From NCBI RefSeq assembly GCF_033807575.1, contig NC_084729.1, forward strand, positions 4,712,001 to 4,776,000: a stretch of DNA of 64,000 nucleotides, given 5' to 3'. The notes beneath the pieces are model-generated. The model made no database searches and had not been told where the DNA came from. It saw only the letters and a program-made list of their open reading frames with translations. Below are positions 1-11,900 of the stretch, piece by piece. A program made the translations under genes and the position numbers. The stretch's first letter is position 1; every line of letters starts with the position of its first letter. The DNA comes from Cydia pomonella. Taxonomy: Eukaryota; Arthropoda; Insecta; Lepidoptera; Tortricidae.

Positions 1-345
1 TAACCGGAAGTCTATTTTCAACTCCTACGCTTACTCTAATAAATATTAGCTGAAAATCATTGAGCATTAGACTTTTTGTTTGCCGCGATATCTATTGTTG
101 AGTAGCAGTAGGTACTGAGAGTTCCACTACTCGATGCTAGATGTCGACTACGAAGATAATAAGCGTTTTGGTACCAAAACTGAAGGCCTACCGCGAACCA
201 CGTTCAACGTGTTGCCTCTCTGTCGCACTTGTAAATTCGTACGTAAGTGTGACAGGGAGGCAACACGTCGAACGTGGTTCGCGGTAGGCCTTCTGATGTA
301 TGGAGTGAGCACACTATGTACTTCTTATTTCTCTATGGTGCTACC
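1..345. repeat. dispersed repeat, interrupted by a palindromic element
   Basis: Bases 1-180 and 297-345 match, in reverse orientation, a continuous stretch at about 26640-26840 (shared landmarks: the paired GGTACC-containing palindrome, the TCGACTACG-like block, and the GCCGCGATATC block). The match is broken only by the palindromic element at about 184-292. No coding function is visible. The family is not identified. Confidence 0.7.
182..293. mobile_element. palindromic MITE, CCTACCGCGAAC family (full copy)
   Basis: Near-perfect inverted repeat whose arms read GGCCTACCGCGAACCACG inward from both ends with a short spacer. The tetranucleotide CTGA flanks it at 180-183 and 293-296. The related locus near 26690 lacks the insert, so the sequence behaves as an inserted element. 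Further copies lie at 2146-2222 (right half), 33003-33113 and 35562-35673. No transposase is encoded; the superfamily is unknown. Confidence 0.8.
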
Positions 346-958
346 AACTAAGCTACACCGTATATTGGTAAAATAAAATGTGATTCTTACCACGGCAAGA
401 AAAATGACGATCTTGATACCGGCCATGATGGAGCCTTTACTTCAAGAATGTCTTCAGCACTCTAAGTTCGGTATTTATACCCCAAGGCCCCATGGGAGTC
501 AAGGTTGGTCAACACAGGTGCTCCGGCTTAGACGTCAATGCATTAGCTCATTGTCCATACTTTATAAACAACTATAGATTCCTCATTTCGTCATTTGAAA
601 TTGCCTTTTCATTTCTCAAACTTTGAAAGTGGGCCGTTGCTGTTCTAAAAAGCGTGCAGAAAATGATAAGCTCTTGCTCTAGAGCAATGTTCTTTCTAAG
701 TTTTTTTCTCTTTTTTACGATAAGCAATTACAATATTGATTTTAAATGGATTTGTTTTGAACACCCCCATTCCATTAATAACGATATTCTTTCCTAAATT
801 GTTAAGTACCCACAAGAAATACTACTTATTGTATACTTAGCCGTGATTTTAAACTGCACATGTATTTTACTTTCCTCCTATTCCAAATGAAAAGTAGAGT
901 GTTTAACTCGGGTAAAAGGCACCATTTCATCCTTATCAATCTACTAATTAGAGCTTGA

Positions 959-1043
959 GAGGGTCTACCGCGAAAAACCCAAATCGAAATATTTGAGCGA
1001 TAGAAAGACAGATACAGAAATTTAGCTTTCGCGGTAGGGCCTC
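959..1043. mobile_element. short TIR element, CCGCGAA-ended relative
   Basis: Starts GAGGGTCTACCGCGAAA and ends with the inverse, TTTCGCGGTAGGGCCTC. The termini resemble the element at 182-293 but the centre differs, so it is a related family rather than a copy. Non-coding. Confidence 0.6.
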
Positions 1044-1239
1044 AGATGAGGGATGATTGTATTTACTTATCATTTCTTAGACTATAAGTAGCAAAGACAT
1101 TTTTGAGCAGATAAAGTCCATCTAATTTTGCGTCGTTACAACATGTTGTTCAACATACGACTATTTAGAAAATTATAATATACTAAACAAAGAATACAAT
1201 ACAAATAATAATACTTAATAGGTACTTCATTCAAATTGC

Positions 1240-1345
1240 GTTGAAAAAAAAGACTAATATGTGACGTCACACTTGGGGGAAGGGGGTTGCCAAACATTAA
1301 AAAAACATGAAATTCGTGTGACGTAATTTATGAACGACCCCTGTA
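1240..1345. repeat. fragment of GTGACGT(AA)-ended dispersed repeat
   Basis: Contains a TGACGTCA palindrome, a run GGGGGAAGGGGGTTGCC and the end GTGTGACGTAATTTATGA. The same blocks recur at 4142-4455, where both ends of the element are present. Non-coding. Confidence 0.55.
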
Positions 1346-1539
1346 ACAAATTTTAAACGCCTCTAATACCTACATTCCGTTGTTAGCAAATATATCCTAC
1401 GTACGTAATTAATTACGTGTTAAATATAAAAGGCAATCATTAGATAATAATAGCATCTGTTTAAATGGTTTATTTGTACAGTCAAGGATAAAAACATGTT
1501 TTCGGCACTATCAAAATCGCTGCTAACTTATGTTGGTGT

Positions 1540-1712
1540 GGTTCTATTGTCGATTCTTTCGACACATGATTATTTTTAGAACGCCATTTGACTTTGATCC
1601 TTATTCTTTCACTAATATGTGTTTAATTTGATAAATATCAATAAGTGGCGCCATCTAATAGATCAAAATCAAAGGTATGTTGACATCGTTTCGAGCGATG
1701 GCGCCATAACCT
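1540..1712 (+). repeat. partial copy of the AGAACGCCATTT MITE family
   Basis: Shares CGACACATGATT, AGAACGCCATTT, CTTTGATCCTTATTC and GTGGCGCCATCTAATAG with the full copies at 30443-30716 and 32484-32771. The outer TIRs are missing, so this is a decayed fragment. Confidence 0.6.
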
Positions 1713-2145
1713 AGACAAGTTGCACTGCTAAATTAGCGCCCGCCAATAGGGTTGTTTCCAATTTTTTGAAACGCTTGTATTACGTTCTATATTAACTAAA
1801 AGCTGCCCTAAAATTCAACTTTTATACTAAAAACGGCTTTAAATATGTTAAATTAACAAAACATATTTTGACAGATGCTTTCGCGCCCAAAACGCTCTTT
1901 GAAAAATGTGTGACGTCACAGTTTACGGTTTGACACATTACTACATACACACGTAGAAGATACGAACTTTCAACTGACATTTGTCATTTGTTGTTTATCG
2001 CCTAACTGTCAACAGTGTCAATCCGAGAGTTGTGACGTCATCAGAATCTTCAATGACGTTTCGAGTTTGGTCACGTGACGTGTGCCAAAAGATATTTTAA
2101 ATTCAATATTTACAAAAATATAGTAATTACAGGTCCCCTAAAAGT

Positions 2146-2222
2146 CAAACTTACGTACGAATTTACAAGTGCGACAGAGAGGTAAGAGGTAACACGTCGA
2201 ACGTGGTTCGCGGTAGGCCCTC
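2146..2222. repeat. half copy of CCTACCGCGAAC palindromic MITE
   Basis: Matches only the centre and right arm of the element at 182-293, ending CGCGGTAGGCCCTC. It lies about 610 bp upstream of the gene 1 start codon. Confidence 0.65.
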
Positions 2223-2388
2223 TGCATTCAGCATGCTTTGTCTATATATTCGATTATACTATTTGATGCTTGTGCTAGCCTGACCGCGACTGTAGGCCGC
2301 ATGCGCCGTGTGCAAAAATTGTGTCTCAACGCGTTTTGGAACACTACCGATGACGCGTACCGATCAATCAGCTGGTAACATCGTGCTT

Positions 2389-2655
2389 ATGGAAGGTGGA
2401 GGTAAGGAACGAGATTTCCATGTACCAAAAAGTGTCATAAAAAACATTAAATAGGTGGCGCTACAATACCTAGAATACTTGAAAAAAAAAACAAATCATA
2501 GACAGCGCACTTCACTCCGTCAATAACGCCTAGGTTCTTAGTTACTCTAGCACTACTCTGGAGAGATTTGGAACTATTATTTATAGCGAACAGCTGGACA
2601 CTTTTGCAACAGCTCTACCATAAGAGATTTCGCTCCTCTTAATTCCACACTCCAT
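2389..2655. mobile_element. Mutator-like MITE with 9-10 bp target duplication, gene 1 upstream region
   Basis: The termini are ATGGAAGGTGGAGG and CCACACTCCAT. They are flanked by ATCGTGCTT on both sides (2380-2388 and 2657-2665; ten positions match if one mismatch is allowed). A second copy at 33571-33828 has a perfect 10-bp duplication. Target duplications of 9-10 bp fit Mutator-like elements; no transposase is present, so the class assignment is inference. It ends 180 bp before the gene 1 ATG and could lie in its promoter or 5' UTR. Confidence 0.7.
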
Positions 2656-2835
2656 AATCGTGCTTTATGTCATTGTCAAATGTCAACCAATGTTTGGTTT
2701 GGGATTCGTATTCGCCTGGAGTCATCCTGGAGTCTGGAACTTTGAATTTCTATTGTATAAATAAGTTTAGAACTAATAAGAAAGTTATAAATCCGATACA
2801 ATGGCCAGCTAAATCTATTTTTTCTAGCATATAAA

Positions 2836-2967
2836 ATGAACCCTTCTAGCATGACTAATGTACCTCTTAGTTATATTTGCGAAGGATGCCTATGTGTTGA
2901 TCGCAAGCTTACAACAATTTACGATGAAGAATATAAAAAAGTATTTACGGGAATGCTGGATTTTATG
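2836..2967 (+). CDS. gene 1 exon 1: ZAD first half
   Basis: 44 codons from the ATG in AAAATGAAC to the donor ATG|GTAAGT, phase 0. Encodes the first zinc-ligand pair of the ZAD, C15-x2-C18, followed by a CVDRKL segment that I recall from lepidopteran ZAD proteins. The second Met (residue 6) is an alternative start. No upstream in-frame extension was traced. Confidence 0.85.
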
Positions 2968-5900
2968 GTAAGTTTTTAAAGGAAACGTCTATATTAATTT
3001 ATCATTGTAGGTTTTGTTTTAAAAGTTGTATTTATTTGATAACTGTTATTTGATAGTTATGAAGCTGAAATAGCTAAATATAACAACTACTCAATTTGAT
3101 GTACAGGGAATTATCCTGATCATAAAATTATAGGACTTTGTTTTATTGAAAAATTTTCCAAACTTATTCAAGCATTACTTGTTAAATTGTAGATATTATT
3201 GAGGATAAGGTGGATAAAAGCACTAGCCCAGTGGTGGGCAAACTTTCTTAATGGTGGGCCAGAAAGTTTAAAAATTTCAGAGGAGGGCCAACTATGCATT
3301 TTTATTATTTCACAGTCTATGTACAAATTATTACGAAGGACAGATGGCAGGCCAGATAAAACCTATTCGCTGGCTGGAGCTGGCCTGCGGGCCGTACTTT
3401 GCCCACCACTGCACTAGCTATATGTAACAGGTCCTTATAAAAAAGCTTAGATAACTTGTTTGTAATGTGTTGAACTCCCATATCCCATATCCTGGCCACT
3501 TTGTAAAGCAAAGACACTTTCCATATAGATTTTTGTACATTGACCCACCTGCACTATCTCTATTGCATTGCTAATGATCCCGGTTGTCTATGTCACTGCA
3601 AACTTGATGGCAATATATTATATTTATATTATATTATTTATTTAATATTAGCACTAACAGATAAACCTTACATGCTAACACTCAGATTACATTTAGGTAT
3701 ATTTACTTCTTAACTTAATAGCAATATACATTTTTTTTTTTTTTTTAGGTAGTTTATTACATATTTAATTTTAACAATTTGCATTTATAAGTATGTGCGT
3801 GCTATAGTGATAGCAACAGGCAGGTCAATGTACAAAAATGTATATGGAATGTGTCTCTGCTTTACTAAAAAACTTAATTAAATACTATCTATTTAGGACC
3901 AGACAAATCAAGAGTGGCTGTTATGTTGGGAATGCACGGCTAAAATACGGTCTGTGATACACTTCAAGAAGAGAGTCCGCGCTGCCCGTGATCACCTGCT
4001 CCGGTTTATGGTACAATCACATCTGAAAATATTGATATGGACAAAGTGCCAAAAATATGTAAACACCACCTTATTGCCTATTATATTAAAGTGTATACAC
4101 TTTGTTCGCACTTTGTCATCAGTGCTGGTTCCTGTGACTCTTAAGGGGTCATCCATTAGTTACATCACACGTTTAGAGGGTGGGAGGGGGTTCGAGTCGC
4201 AAACCTTGTGACGTCACTTTAACATCATCAGTAATTATATTCATTTAATTTTCTTTCCTAATCGGTTTTATGTTATAAAATTACTTATATTTCTTTTATC
4301 AAAAATATTTTGACAAAATATTAATAATATCTAATTCGAAAAATGTGACGTCACACCAGGGGGGAGGGGTTGCCAAATGTGACCAAGTGTGACAAGGAGG
4401 GGTAGGGGCCAAAAAACCTAGAAATTTGTGTGATCTAATTAATGGATTGCCTAATCAAAATAATCAAGCCATGATTTAATTTTTTATTTATTTTATTTTT
4501 TATTATAGCATTTTTGTTGTGGCACCCAAATGCTGTTTATTTGCTTTACTTGTTTCTTCACTGACATGTTAAATGTTTTGGGTGCCCGCTTGCCATTCGG
4601 CAGAGGCCTCCTCCAGTCTTCTCCATTCATTCCTGTCTCTGGCAACCATGCTCCACCTGATTGAAAATGTTATTGTATTCAAATTTCCAGGTTTACCAAA
4701 CTACACCCATAGCATCACTGTCAAATTTGAAAACAATAGTAAATGCAGCTCAAGACTACTATTATCAAGATAAAGAAGACAAAACATTGATATCGTCGGG
4801 AAATGAAATTTCTACAACTAATTTTGGCTGTGACAGTGCTCCAAATATAAATTTTATAAATATAGATGAACCTAATATAAGTAATGTAGCTACAAGTACT
4901 GAAACACAATTTACTGAAAGTAATAATGTTGTTTCTGAGATAAGAGATACAAATGAGAATGAAAGTCAGTCTTCATTTATAATAAAAATTGAAGATAATG
5001 ATTTTGACAATGAAAGATTTGATGGAGATGAAAATAATAGTTTGATAGATGATAAAGACGATGTTGTAAGTATTTATGTATTACTTTTTAGCATGCGTTC
5101 TAGGAGCCCTGTATCCACTTGGCTACCTATTACCAAGAAAAACTGTAGACAGTATTTTTTTTAATCTACCATGCTACTCAAAGCATTGAGAAAATAAGTA
5201 AACTTCGAGTACTCACTCCATACTTCTTCTTCCTCGCGTTGTCCCGGCATTTTTGCCACGGCTCATGGGAGCATGGGGTCCGCTTAACAATTAATCCCAA
5301 GATTTGGCGTAGGTTCTAGTTTCTACGAAAGCGAGTGCCATCTGACCTTCCAACCCAGAGGATAAACTAGGCTTGTTGGGATTAGTCCGGTTTCCTCACG
5401 ATGTTTTCCTTCACCGAAAAGCGACTGGTAAATATTAAATGATATTACGTACATAAGTTCCGAAAAACTCATTGGTACGAGCCGGGGTTTGAACCCGCGA
5501 CATCCGCATTGCAAGTCGCACGTTCTTACCGCTAGGCCACCAGCGCACTCAACTCGAGTGCTCACTCCATACATGCATAAAAACCCATTTATAATAAGTT
5601 ATAAGCGAGGTTTGGGAAAACTTAAATGTAACAAGATTTAAGCTTGGTAACAATTAATGCTTAAGGGAGTTTCAAACTTATTAATTGACCAAGCATTAGC
5701 GAAGGTCTTTGTTTCAGCTTGGACACAATATCTTTCGTATGTCAGGATGTTCATTACAGATCGCATTTCTCAACAGTCTTGTGAAATTTAGTGAGCAGGT
5801 TCGATGGTTAAATATATTTTTTTTTATTAAGTTTTAGCATTTTTTTTTAAGTGGTGGAGCCATACAATTATTCAGTTTTAACCATTTCGACGCCGGATCA

Positions 5901-8900
5901 AACACGAAAGCTGTCATTCGGACTCCGCATCAACGATGTGTCAAAACTGAAATTGAACTTTATGCTTACTCGTATGCACGTAGGTCTATATTGCTCTATA
6001 GGGCTAAGATATCATTTGCTTCGGCTTTTTATCATTTGTCATCATGCCTGTCACGTTCTAACAAGTATGTAATTGCGAAAGTGACAGGCAATAGAAATGG
6101 AACCATGCAGCCACCGCTGTGGTTTGTGACGGATTAATCCGTCTTTGGCGTTGGATCTGCGGTTCGGATATATCCGCTTTTGGCTTCTAAAAGATTGGGT
6201 TACGCTCACGCGGTCTACAACTCACACAGCCACTAGTAGTATGTTTTGCCATACCACCCGTACAACTTATTGTAGTGTGTGTGTAAGTGTGTGTACTACA
6301 CCTTACCCACAAACACACGCGCATAGGTGACTATAGTATTTAAGGTACGTTATATTTAACGCATTTTACGCCTAAATTAGAATCTAGTTGTTTCGTTTTA
6401 GGTTTAGCCTCACATGGCGACCATGGCAGCGCGATGCGCCGTTGCGCCTGCCATGGGAAAAAGTTGTTTGTGACCTTAATTAGTGCCCGCTAAAATTAAC
6501 TATCAATTTGTGGAACTCTAAAACGTGGACATTGTTATATTTTGACATTGAAAAAAAGGACAAGGACCTTTGGTGTGACGAATACAAAATACAGTGCAAC
6601 CCACAAACAATCTTTTATATAAAATTGTACATTAAAAATACTGGTTTTCAGACTGAAGCTAAGATCGACAACGTACCAATCGCACAAGAATCTGCTCGCA
6701 CTAAAAAGAAGAGGAAAAAGAAACGGAAAAAAGAGGAGTTTAACGCCTCTGATGATGAACCACTCAAACCTAGTAAGAAAGAGAAGAAAGATCAGATGAA
6801 AGATAAATCATTGGAAAAGGAAGATACAGGTATAATATTGATTATAAATAAATAAAGGACATTCTTACACAAATAGACTAAGCTCCACCGGACAATGATA
6901 TAATTAAATACATAGAAGATACCCATGACTCAGCCTGAGCCATAATATTTATTAATTATTAATGACTGTGATCCTAAACGCGAGTGTGTATGAGGAATGT
7001 TGTGAATGTGAAGAAGCGAAATAAAGAGGTATGTCAGGGTCGTAGAAAGTGGAAATCCGTGGTCTGAATATTGTGTGTTTATGTAGTCACCTGCCATAAT
7101 TTAGGGGATGAATATACAACGTGTTTGTTCACGTATAGTGGAGCCGTTAACCACGTATAGTACGACGAATTTTTTCGATAAATAACCCCCCCATACTTTT
7201 GTTTTTTCTCAACCATTTTTAAACTGCACCCCTTCAAAGTTTTATGGCGCCAAACACTACTGACAAACAAACTTGGTTAATGTCACATTATCTGTCCATT
7301 TTTTATTTTATTGATAAAAATGTTTACATGACATTACAGTTGAACCACGTCACGAAACTTAGACTAACAGCAATAATAATTATAAGTATTAATAATTATA
7401 AAACAATAATAAGAATAATAAAATTCTTTATTGTGCACTACTAAAGAAAAACTCATATTACAAACAAAGACAGGACTTAAGGTCACAGCTCATTAGAGCC
7501 ACCCCGCACCCGACCCTCACCGCCTCGCCTCGAGCGGTTAGTATTCTTCGTATGGATTTCTATGGGCATGCGCTCACTACATCAACTTATCCGGTGGTGG
7601 TACGAAGTTGATGTAGTGAGCGCATGCCCATAGAAATCCATACGAAGAATACTAACCGCTCGAGGCGAGGCGGTGAGGGTCGGGTGCGGGGTGGCTCTAA
7701 TGAGCTGTGACCTTAAAATGACAATAATGGCACATTAACAAATTAAATTGGGACAGTTAAGCACCTAGCATCCATCGCCTCACAGAATCTCAAGCATTCA
7801 CTATACACTGCCGCCCATCGCCACGCAAATAGATCGCATTCAGGCGTCGATGCCAGGAGCGCATTGAGCAGTGAGAGGGCGCGGGGCAGCGGCGAGTTCC
7901 TGCGCGATACGGTGCGCGCCGGCGGCACGGCCAACAGGTCGCGTTGTCGTGCTCTGAGGGCCATTCTCGGGACGTCCGGAACAAACAGGCGCACGAGACC
8001 AGAAACAACTTCGGGACAGTCTGACTCCCCACGCAAGGCTCGGCATGCCATGACAAGGAGTTGGTAATTCCGCCTGATTCCGCATGAGTTGGTAATTTAC
8101 CTATCGCACATTTAAAAAATAATAATCATGCGATAGCTTATGAATTAGGGCCTAAATTTGAAGCCAAGGTTCTCCAAAAATTTTTTTTTACATTTCATCT
8201 TTTTTTTCGAAAACAAGGTCGTTGACCTGTACTTTTTTTACTGTTAAATGATAGTACAGGATATCAGCTAAAAGTTGTTAACTAGTTAAAACATTTCACA
8301 AGTTACACGAGTCCAAACAAGACCTTCTGTAATGACAAACACATTGTATAGGTCAGGGGTGGCCAACTTGATTAGACCCAAGATCTCCTGTTTACTATCG
8401 AAACCCTGTGCGATGTACCAATTACATACTTCTTGAAACCTTAAATGAAACTGGTCTACGTATTTATATTTTTTGTCTTACCACGATCGACTGGACTAAT
8501 AGTCGCGATCGACCTGTTGGCCACCCCTGGTATAGGTCATACTGAGCAACTTCTACTGTGGGACCAACCCCGAAATCGCATAAAAGGCTGTTTCATACAT
8601 TTTGGCTCTCTGACCTTGACATTTTGAAGTGCTGGTGCCCTAGCGGTAAGAGCGTGCGACTTGCAATCCGAAGGTCGCGGGTTCAAACCCCGGCGCGTAC
8701 CAATGAGTTTTTCGGAACTTATGTACTAAATCTCATTTGATATTTACCAGTCGCTTTTCGGTGAAGGAAAACATCGTGAGGAAACCGGACTAATCCCAAC
8801 AAGGCCTAGTTTTACCCTCTGGGTTGGAAGGTCAGATGGCAGTCGCTTTCGTAAAAACTAGTGCCTACGCCAAATCTTGGGATTACTTGTCAAGCGGACC

Positions 8901-11900
8901 CCATGAGCCGTGGCAATATGCCGGGACAACGCGAGGAAGAAGAAGACCTTGACATTTTCTATGGGAGAGTAATTTTTTTTGCGATTTCGGGGTTGGTCCC
9001 ATAGTAAAAGTTGCGAAGTGTGACCTATATATTCACCCCGTAAATTATTGCAGGTGACTAAATAAACACCATGTGTGTATGTATATATTTATGATTACGA
9101 ACTATGAAACCATTAAAAAATCAATTCAATTCGTTTATTATTTTTAAGACAACAGTGATCTCATTTTTGTTAGTATTACCTAAAAGAATTATGTAAATCT
9201 TAAAAACTATGTTAAAACTTAAAACTAAATAAATTAAAGCTAACATTATTAGGCACCATACATGGTCAGCGATCATCCCCAGAATGCTATTTGTGCTGTC
9301 CCTGGTTCTACGCAGTAATGAGGCTGCTTTCTTGCGTATAACTGCTGCGAAGGCGTCGGTTCGGGCCTCCGCAGACATGGCGGAAGCGCTGCAGAACCTA
9401 GGCAGCCCAACCAGCACTCTGAAGGCGTTGTTATACACCACTCGCAGAGCATCAAATGATTCAACATTAATTTTTCAGACGACAAAGCAGTAAAAAAGCG
9501 TCGCAAGCGGGAGAAGCCAGCGGGGGTGGTGAACAACCCCCGGGTCGACCGGAACCTGGCGCAGCTCAATGTCAAGGATGGGCAGGTCGAGATGATTGTA
9601 CTTAGCTGGGAGGAGGTGAGAAATTCAACTTCAACTTCCAACATTTATTCAGCAAATAGGCCACAAGGGCACTTTTACACGTCAACATGGAATTTAAATA
9701 CAAGCAAAAACAAGCACATCAACAATTATAAAATACAATTAACTGAAAATATTAATGCGAATATAAATTATTAATAATTATTACTTAGAGATGTATAAAG
9801 TCTCTAAATGTCACAATCATTATAATATAGGTATGTACAATCAAATTAAACACAAAATAAGAATACAATTTAGAGATGTATAAGGTCTCCAAGTGTCCAA
9901 AACTAAAACTAAATTAAACAATGTAATAAAGCGAGAACATGATGTTCTCATGTGTCAATTCTACTGGACTGGACACTGCTTAATTCACAATGATGAGAAT
10001 AGGGAGCGTGCATGAACTGTAGGAGGCAGCACAGGAGCCGTCAGATTTTTGGCGCGAGGCGTAACTGTGATGTTTATTGTTCCGATGTAGCCCACAAGAT
10101 GGCAGAACCTACTATGCACAAGAAAACACGTGACGTGTAAATGTACATGTTTATGGTTCCGATTCAGGCCACAAGATGGCAGACCCTCCAACGCGCACGG
10201 TCCCTATACAATATTTCATTAACTGTTATCATCCTATCGAAATCAAGCTACCGGCTTAAAGGCATCTTTATCGTCTATAATAGTAGTTTATGTGACTGCT
10301 ACATAATAAAAGGCATTAAGATACACGAAGTTTGGGTGTAAGAAACGAACGAAGTGAGTTTCTTAGTAGCATCACACGAGTGTTTTAATGCCTAATTATG
10401 TACAGTTACATACACTATTTTATCTACACACATATTATAAACTTTCTATGATATATTCACTAACCTAAATTACAGCCAACGTTGGGCATGGTTGCTCTCT
10501 TGGCGGGACTCACGGATATGTGGTGGCGTCTCCGAAATATTTTTATCGCTCATTTTACACGCACCTTTTGCTATAGTTACTTAAAAAACAACAAAAAATA
10601 TTCATTTTATACTTAAAACTATTTCAAAGATAAACTGTACGTCAAATGGCGGTAAATGAAAACTTTTTTCATGCATGTCACGCATTCGTAGTTTTTTTTT
10701 TAAATTCAGAGACAAACTAGAGTCGGGGGCCTATTTTAGTATCATTCGATACAAACTATCATGCGAGTTATGTCAAAATTGTATGCAATTGACATTTTAT
10801 TTCGAACAAAAAGGCGTCTCGATTGATATTAGAATAGAGGTCAAATCGAGTTGCTTTTTTTTTCAGAGATGTTCCAAATTTGTATAACCAAATCGATTTT
10901 GATGTAGTTATGAAGCAATTACAACATCATCACAGATAAGAAGTGTGTTGTAACAAAAAAGTTTATCGTAATGTTGGCCATTATTTATGGATTTTGAAGG
11001 CATCATAGAGGGTTTATGATATGTGTGTAGATAAAATCATTTACAGTGTAGTACGCCTTACTTAACAAGGAGCAGTTAATATAAAAATAAAAGAAAGGGT
11101 GACTTAGGGTGCATACCCATTATTACCCATACTACGTGACTACTGTGAATACTTCACAGCATCAGACCTGAGGGTCGGCAACGCGCATGTAACACCTCTG
11201 GAGTTGCAGGCGTCCATAGGCTTCGGTGACTGCTTACCATCAGGCGGGCCGTATGCTTGCTTGCCACCGTCGTGGTATATAAAAAAAAAAAAACCATCTT
11301 GTAGGTGCTATCCTTGCGCACGCTTGCCACGATATACAAATATAAACGTTAAATACTTGTTTCTGGGGACAAAAAAACTTGCAGTAAAAAGTAGAATGAG
11401 TAAAATGATAATAATGTTTCAGGTGGAGGCAGAACGGCAACGCGCCCGAGAAAGCATAGTGTTCACCCGTCACGAGTACCGCTGTGAGGACTGCGTACTC
11501 GGGTTCAACCACCGGTTCAAGTTGGATAACCACATGACTAAGCACGCGCCTGTAAGTATCTCACAGGTATGGTCTAGTATTTACCCACGAGTACCGCTGT
11601 GAGGACTGCGTACTCGGGTTCCACCACCGGTTCAAACTGGACAACCACATGACTAAGCACGCGCCTGTAAGTATCTCACAGGTATGACCTAGTATTTACC
11701 CACGAGTACCGCTGTGAGGACTGCCTACTCGGGTTCCACCACCGGTTCAAACTGGACAACCACATGACTAAGCACGCGCCTGTAAGTATCTCACAGGTAT
11801 GACCTAGTATTTACCCACGAGTACCGCTGTGAGGACTGCCTACTCGGGTTCCACCACCGGTTCAAACTGGACAACCACATGACTAAGCACGCGCCTGTAA

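Noticed and set aside
1880..2100. Several TGACGTCA motifs as a clustered CRE-type promoter
   Set aside because: The same motif occurs in the repeats at 1260 and 4340, so it travels with repeats and cannot be assigned to gene 1 regulation.
7790..8085. Overlapping GC-rich frames on both strands near 8 kb
   Set aside because: Only the 102-codon minus-strand frame resembles a LINE tail; the others are by-products of GC-rich sequence lacking stops.
9273..9644. 123-codon minus-strand frame overlapping exon 5
   Set aside because: It crosses from the LINE remnant into the antisense of a host exon and has no coherent protein.
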